Source of the DNA: Clostridia bacterium
GTDB lineage: Bacteria; Bacillota; Clostridia; Oscillospirales; CAG-382
NCBI GenBank assembly: GCA_900757905.1
Contig: CAAEPN010000106.1
Coordinates: 1-8,089, forward strand
Reading direction: 5' to 3'
DNA: 8,089 nucleotides
Both the position numbers and the translations under genes were made by a program. Below, piece after piece: positions 4,651-8,089 of the stretch. Below the pieces are notes generated by a model. That model was not told the origin of the DNA and did not search any database. It was given only the letters and a program-made list of their open reading frames with translations. Numbering within the stretch: position 1 is the first letter of the stretch; each line of letters opens with the position of its first letter.

Positions 4651-6558
4651 ATGCTGGAATTTATCTTAAAGGACGGCAGCAAACTCGAGATGCCCGAAGG
4701 CTGCAAAATCGAAGAGGTCGCGCAGAAGATCAGCGCCGGTCTTGCCCGTGCATCCCTTGCAGCGCGTCTTGACGGTGAGATCGTTGAGATGAACCATGTG
4801 GCCGACAAAGGCGGCAAAATCGAATTTTTAACGTTTGAGGACGAGGATGGCAGAAAGGTCTACCGTCATACGGCGTCGCACGTGCTTGCTCAGGCCGTAA
4901 AGCGTCTGTATCCGAACACCAAGCTTGCCATCGGCCCTGCCATTGACAACGGCTTTTACTACGATTTCGATACCGAGATTCCCTTTACGGCTGACGTACT
5001 CGAAAAATTGGAAGCCGAGATGAAAAAAATCATCAAGGAAGATCTTCCGCTCGTACGCTCGGTAAAGCCGCGTGAAGAAGCTGTCAAATATATGGAGCAA
5101 AAGGGTGAGCCTTACAAGGTAGAGCTTATCAACGACCTGCCGGAGGACAGCGTGGTCTCGTTCTACACCCAAGGCGATTTCACCGACTTATGCGCCGGCC
5201 CGCACCTTGCCTCCACCGGCAAATTAAAGGCTATCAAGCTCACCTCCTGCACCGGTGCATACTGGCGCGGCAATGAAAAGAATAAGATGTTATCCCGTGT
5301 CTACGGCACTGCGTTTCCTAAGCAGAGCGAGCTTGACGAATATCTTGCACGCATTGAAGAAGCCAAAAAGCGCGACCATCGCCGTCTTGGCAAGGAACTC
5401 GGCATTTTCGCACTTCTCGAAGAAGGTCCGGGTTTCCCGTTCTTCCTCCCGAAGGGTATGATCGTCAAGAACACGCTTATTGATTACTGGCGCAAGATAC
5501 ACACCCGTGAAGGCTATCAGGAGATCAGCACGCCGATCATGCTTCGCCGCGAGCTGTGGGAGACCTCCGGACACTGGGATCACTACAAAAATAACATGTA
5601 CACCACCACCATTGACGACAACGAATTCGCTGTCAAGCCGATGAACTGTCCAGGCGGTATGCTTGTCTATAAGCTTGAGCCGCGCTCTTATAAAGACCTG
5701 CCGATGCGTCTCGGCGAACTCGGTATTGTTCACCGTCATGAAAAGAGCGGTGAAATGCACGGCCTTATGCGCGTGCGCTGCTTTACCCAAGACGATGCGC
5801 ACATCTTCATGACACCGGACCAGATTACAAGCGAGATCAAGGGCGTTGTACGTCTTATCAACGAAGTTTACAACGTATTCGGTTTTAAGTATCATGTAGA
5901 GCTTTCCACCATGCCGGAAGATCATCTCGGCTCTTTGGAGGATTGGGAGGCAGCAACAAACGGTCTTCGTGCGGCTCTCGACGAGATGAACATGCCGTAC
6001 GTAGTCAATGAAGGCGACGGCGCCTTCTACGGTCCGAAGATCGACTTCCACTTGGAGGATTCTCTCGGCAGAACCTGGCAGTGCGGCACCATTCAGCTCG
6101 ACTTCCAACTCCCGATGCGTTTTGAAGCGGAATACACCGGCTCAGACGGCGAAAAGCACCGTCCCATCATGATTCACCGCGTATGCTTTGGTTCGATCGA
6201 ACGCTTCATCGGTATTCTTATTGAACACTTTGCTGGCGCATTCCCGACTTGGCTTGCACCGGTTCAAGTAAAGCTTCTTCCCATCAGCGACCGTCAGCAC
6301 GACTACGCCGCCGAGGTTGCAAAAAAGTTAACGGCAGCCGGGATTCGTGTGGAGACCGACACGAGAAACGAAAAGATCGGCTACAAGATTCGCGAAGCGC
6401 AGCTTGAAAAAGTGCCGTATATGCTGGTTCTGGGCGATAAGGAATGCGAAAGCGGAACGATTGCGGTTCGTTCGAGAAAGAACGGCGACATGGGTACCGA
6501 AGCACTCGACAAGTTTATTGCCGATGTCCGCAAGGAAATCGACGAACTGGCAAGATAA
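4651..6558 (+). CDS. thrS: Threonyl-tRNA synthetase
   Basis: Charges tRNA-Thr with threonine in the cytoplasm and edits mischarged Ser-tRNA-Thr. The 635 residues are the normal bacterial length and all domains are present. They are an N-terminal TGS domain (about 1-61); an editing domain with His73 and His77 (HTASH) plus Cys181 and His185 (DLCAGPH); a class II catalytic core with zinc ligands Cys333 (MNCPGG), His384 (DDAHIF) and His509 (MIHR); motif 2 around RLGELGIVHRHEKSGEMHG (353-371); motif 3 GSIERFIGILIEH (514-526); and the anticodon-binding domain (about 537-635). GGAGG lies 10 nt before the ATG. It is preceded by its own strong promoter and T-box and followed by a terminator, so it is mainly a single-gene unit. 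Confidence 0.99.
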   Translation: MLEFILKDGSKLEMPEGCKIEEVAQKISAGLARASLAARLDGEIVEMNHVADKGGKIEFLTFEDEDGRKVYRHTASHVLAQAVKRLYPNTKLAIGPAIDNGFYYDFDTEIPFTADVLEKLEAEMKKIIKEDLPLVRSVKPREEAVKYMEQKGEPYKVELINDLPEDSVVSFYTQGDFTDLCAGPHLASTGKLKAIKLTSCTGAYWRGNEKNKMLSRVYGTAFPKQSELDEYLARIEEAKKRDHRRLGKELGIFALLEEGPGFPFFLPKGMIVKNTLIDYWRKIHTREGYQEISTPIMLRRELWETSGHWDHYKNNMYTTTIDDNEFAVKPMNCPGGMLVYKLEPRSYKDLPMRLGELGIVHRHEKSGEMHGLMRVRCFTQDDAHIFMTPDQITSEIKGVVRLINEVYNVFGFKYHVELSTMPEDHLGSLEDWEAATNGLRAALDEMNMPYVVNEGDGAFYGPKIDFHLEDSLGRTWQCGTIQLDFQLPMRFEAEYTGSDGEKHRPIMIHRVCFGSIERFIGILIEHFAGAFPTWLAPVQVKLLPISDRQHDYAAEVAKKLTAAGIRVETDTRNEKIGYKIREAQLEKVPYMLVLGDKECESGTIAVRSRKNGDMGTEALDKFIADVRKEIDELAR

Positions 6559-6574
6559 GTTTTACAGAATCCAT

Positions 6575-6620
6575 CCTCTCGGTCTGACGCGCACTGCGTC
6601 AGACCGTTGAGGTGTTTTTA
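6575..6620 (+). terminator. Intrinsic terminator after thrS
   Basis: CGGTCTGACGC, loop GCACT, GCGTCAGACCG form a perfect 11-bp stem. An outer CCTC/GAGG clamp is separated from it by a small internal loop, and TGTTTTTA follows. It ends thrS transcription 30 nt before the next gene. The next gene has no obvious promoter of its own in the short gap, so partial read-through or a cryptic promoter must drive it. Confidence 0.93.
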
Positions 6621-6649
6621 AGGACATAACCTATAAAGGAGCAAAAATA

Positions 6650-6988
6650 ATGGACTGCATTTTCTGCAAGATCGCACGCGGTGAAATCCCGTCAAACAAA
6701 GTTTACGAAGACGACGATATGCTCGCCTTTCACGATATCAACCCCATGGCAAAGGTTCACGTGCTTGTCATTCCGAAGAAACACATTGCAAATGTAGACG
6801 ATATAGACGAAAGCAACGTCGAAGCCGTTTCAAAGATCTTTGTCAAAATCGGTGATATTGCCAAAAAAGCCGGCATTACCAACGGTTACCGTGTCATATC
6901 CAACTGCGGCCCGGATGCCAAACAATCGGTCATGCACCTGCATTTCCACATTTTAGGCGGTCAAGAGCTGCCGGATAAAATGGCATAA
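6650..6988 (+). CDS. HIT-family (HinT-like) nucleotide hydrolase/transferase
   Basis: A 112-residue histidine triad protein, normal length for the HinT branch, whose members hydrolyse nucleoside phosphoramidates and related adenylates. The triad HLHFH (His96, His98, His100) is intact; His98 is the expected nucleophile. The N-terminal CIFCKI with Cys3 and Cys6, and later His45 in PKKH, fit the usual structural zinc site. The segment NPMAKVHVLVIPKKHI is the typical substrate-pocket strand. AAAGGAG (6635-6641) lies 8 nt before the ATG. The physiological substrate of bacterial HinT proteins is generally uncertain. It sits 32 nt before the phosphoribosyltransferase gene and is probably co-transcribed with it. 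Confidence 0.95.
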   Translation: MDCIFCKIARGEIPSNKVYEDDDMLAFHDINPMAKVHVLVIPKKHIANVDDIDESNVEAVSKIFVKIGDIAKKAGITNGYRVISNCGPDAKQSVMHLHFHILGGQELPDKMA

Positions 6989-7020
6989 GTGCCGAATATT
7001 TACAGAAAGAGTGAAGTAAT

Positions 7021-7575
7021 ATGAGTAACGAAAAGCAAGAATACTATAAGATAAAAGTGGCCGGTCTTGAACGCGACCTGCCGATCTGCGCTTTGAACGA
7101 CAAACTTTCGATTGCCGGCTTTGTCATGCTCGGCGACTATGAGCTTACCGAAGCCTGCGCAAGAGAGCTTAACAAGATTCTTCCGCCGCACGACTATCTT
7201 ATCGCACCCGAAGCCAAGGCCATCGGTCTTGTCAACGAAATGGCGCGCCAAGCCGGCGAAAAGAAGCATTTTGTCGCACGCAAGGGCGTCAAAGCCTACA
7301 TGACCGACCCCATCAGCGTTGAAGTACATTCCATTACTACGGCCAAGGTGCAGACGCTGTACCTCGACAGCAAGGATGCCGAGCTTATCAAAGGCAAGCG
7401 TATGGTCATTGTCGATGATGTTATCAGCACCGGCGAATCGCTCACCGCTGTGGAGGAACTGATCCACAAGGCCGGCGGCATTGTTGTCGGACGCGCGGCC
7501 GTTCTTGCCGAAGGCGACGCAGCCGACCGCAAGGACATTCTCTACCTCGAAAAGCTGCCGCTCTTCTTTCACTAA
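7021..7575 (+). CDS. Type I phosphoribosyltransferase, adenine phosphoribosyltransferase-like
   Basis: A 184-residue cytoplasmic enzyme that should transfer phosphoribosyl from PRPP to a nucleobase. The PRPP-binding loop is VIVDDVISTGES at 129-140, with adjacent acidic residues Asp132 and Asp133. HSITTAK (103-109) and FVARKGVKAYM (84-94) occupy the positions of the flexible loop and pyrophosphate-binding loop. It is Apt-like (COG0503-type) rather than PyrR, which normally has a DDVLYTGRT-type loop, or Xpt. The exact base is not readable from sequence, and many proteins of this subgroup are called Apt without proof. The start at 7021 has only a weak GAGTGA-type ribosome site. It lies between the HIT gene and mtaB with short gaps, consistent with one transcript. 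Confidence 0.85.
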   Translation: MSNEKQEYYKIKVAGLERDLPICALNDKLSIAGFVMLGDYELTEACARELNKILPPHDYLIAPEAKAIGLVNEMARQAGEKKHFVARKGVKAYMTDPISVEVHSITTAKVQTLYLDSKDAELIKGKRMVIVDDVISTGESLTAVEELIHKAGGIVVGRAAVLAEGDAADRKDILYLEKLPLFFH

Positions 7576-7582
7576 GCCGCAT

Positions 7583-8089
7583 ATGCCGCAGAATTCTTCT
7601 TACTCTGTTGCATTTTATACGCTCGGATGCCGGGTCAATCAATACGAAACACGTGCCGTTGAAGAAGCGTTTATCGCCAAAGGCTTTACCGTCGGTTCCT
7701 TTGATGAGAAATGCGACGTCTATGTCATCAACACCTGCACGGTAACAGCGGAAAGCGACCGCAAAAGCCGTCAGATCATCCGCCGTGCCCGTAAAGTCGG
7801 CGGAAACGACGCGCTTGTCCTTGCCATGGGCTGCATGGTCGAAGTAAGTCCCGAACAGGCGGCAGAGATTCATGGTCTTGACCTTGCTATCGGCAACCGT
7901 GACAAAACAGCTCTTGCCGACGCCGCTGTAAAGCTTCTTGCCAAGCGGCGCGGTCTATCGCCGGAATTTATCCCTCCTGCCGCTACAGCCTGTGCGTCAA
8001 ATTATATGCATGTAACCGGCTCAGACAAGGTTCGCGCATTTGTCAAGATTGCAGACGGCTGTGAAAATCATTGCTCATACTGTATCATC
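7583..8089 (+). CDS. mtaB: tRNA t6A37 methylthiotransferase (partial, 3' end off the window)
   Basis: MtaB is a radical-SAM enzyme that turns t6A at position 37 of tRNAs reading ANN codons into ms2t6A. The 169 residues visible begin MPQNSSYSVAFYTLGCRVNQYET. They contain the N-terminal cluster domain with Cys16 (LGCRVN), Cys52 (INTCTV) and Cys84 (MGCM). They reach the radical-SAM motif GCENHCSYC with Cys160, Cys164 and Cys167. The LGC-R-VNQYE form separates MtaB from MiaB and RimO. The usual TGCYAQ around the third cysteine reads MGCMVE here, a modest deviation. The rest of the radical-SAM barrel and the TRAM domain lie beyond the edge. The ATG is 7 nt after the preceding stop with no Shine-Dalgarno sequence, so translation is probably coupled. 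Confidence 0.93.
   Translation, partial: MPQNSSYSVAFYTLGCRVNQYETRAVEEAFIAKGFTVGSFDEKCDVYVINTCTVTAESDRKSRQIIRRARKVGGNDALVLAMGCMVEVSPEQAAEIHGLDLAIGNRDKTALADAAVKLLAKRRGLSPEFIPPAATACASNYMHVTGSDKVRAFVKIADGCENHCSYCII

Noticed and set aside
5290..6108. Long open frame on the minus strand inside thrS (272 codons)
   Set aside because: It is fully antisense to an intact, highly conserved synthetase, shows no recognisable motif and is explained by codon bias of the sense gene.
6607..6637. TTGAGG with TATAAA as a promoter for the HIT gene
   Set aside because: The spacer is 19 nt and the predicted start falls after the AAAGGAG ribosome site, leaving the transcript without it.
7000..7572. Long open frame on the minus strand opposite the phosphoribosyltransferase
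   Set aside because: The sense frame carries the PRPP motif and operon context; the antisense frame has no recognisable domain.
7021..7575. Phosphoribosyltransferase as the PyrR that would control the pyr leader
   Set aside because: PyrR is a similar-sized phosphoribosyltransferase, but its PRPP loop is of the DDVLYTGRT type. This protein has DDVISTGES and overall Apt-like sequence, so it should not be taken as the regulator.

Overview
The window looks like chromosomal housekeeping DNA of an anaerobic Bacillota, probably a Clostridia/Oscillospirales-type bacterium of middling G+C. The reasons are a NAD-linked dihydroorotate dehydrogenase (PyrD 1B plus PyrK), a T-box leader on thrS, strong AGGAGG-type ribosome sites, and an M23 peptidase with a terminal SLH-like motif. 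I see no insertion sequence, tRNA, rRNA or CRISPR array.

Left block (1-3480, minus strand): a compact pyrimidine operon read right to left as pyrC, pyrK, pyrD, pyrF (pyrF runs off the left edge). The genes overlap or nearly touch (4-nt overlap, 16-nt overlap, 1-nt gap). Together they convert carbamoyl-aspartate to dihydroorotate, oxidise it to orotate and decarboxylate OMP to UMP; the carbamoylation and orotate phosphoribosyl-transfer genes are not in view. The pyrC leader contains an intrinsic terminator about 24 nt before the start codon. Upstream is a hairpin with a CNGNGA hexaloop, a purine-rich internal bulge and a lower stem whose 3' arm can instead pair with the terminator's 5' arm. 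This is the logic of a PyrR-controlled attenuator; PyrR itself is not encoded in the window.

Centre (3515-4257, plus strand): a divergently transcribed, signal-peptide-less M23 metallopeptidase with a C-terminal SLH-like motif, resembling a phage-type endolysin. A perfect AGGAGG sits 8 nt before an in-frame internal ATG that would release the C-terminal region as a separate 74-residue protein.

Right block (4311-8089, plus strand): a consensus sigma-70 promoter, a complete T-box riboswitch (apparent ACC threonine specifier, textbook antiterminator and terminator) and thrS, closed by a strong terminator. Then come a HIT-family hydrolase/transferase, an Apt-like phosphoribosyltransferase and the 5' part of mtaB, probably one transcription unit.

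The most interesting signals are regulatory: the compact pyr attenuator, the T-rich extra segment in T-box stem I, and the internal start in the endolysin-like gene.
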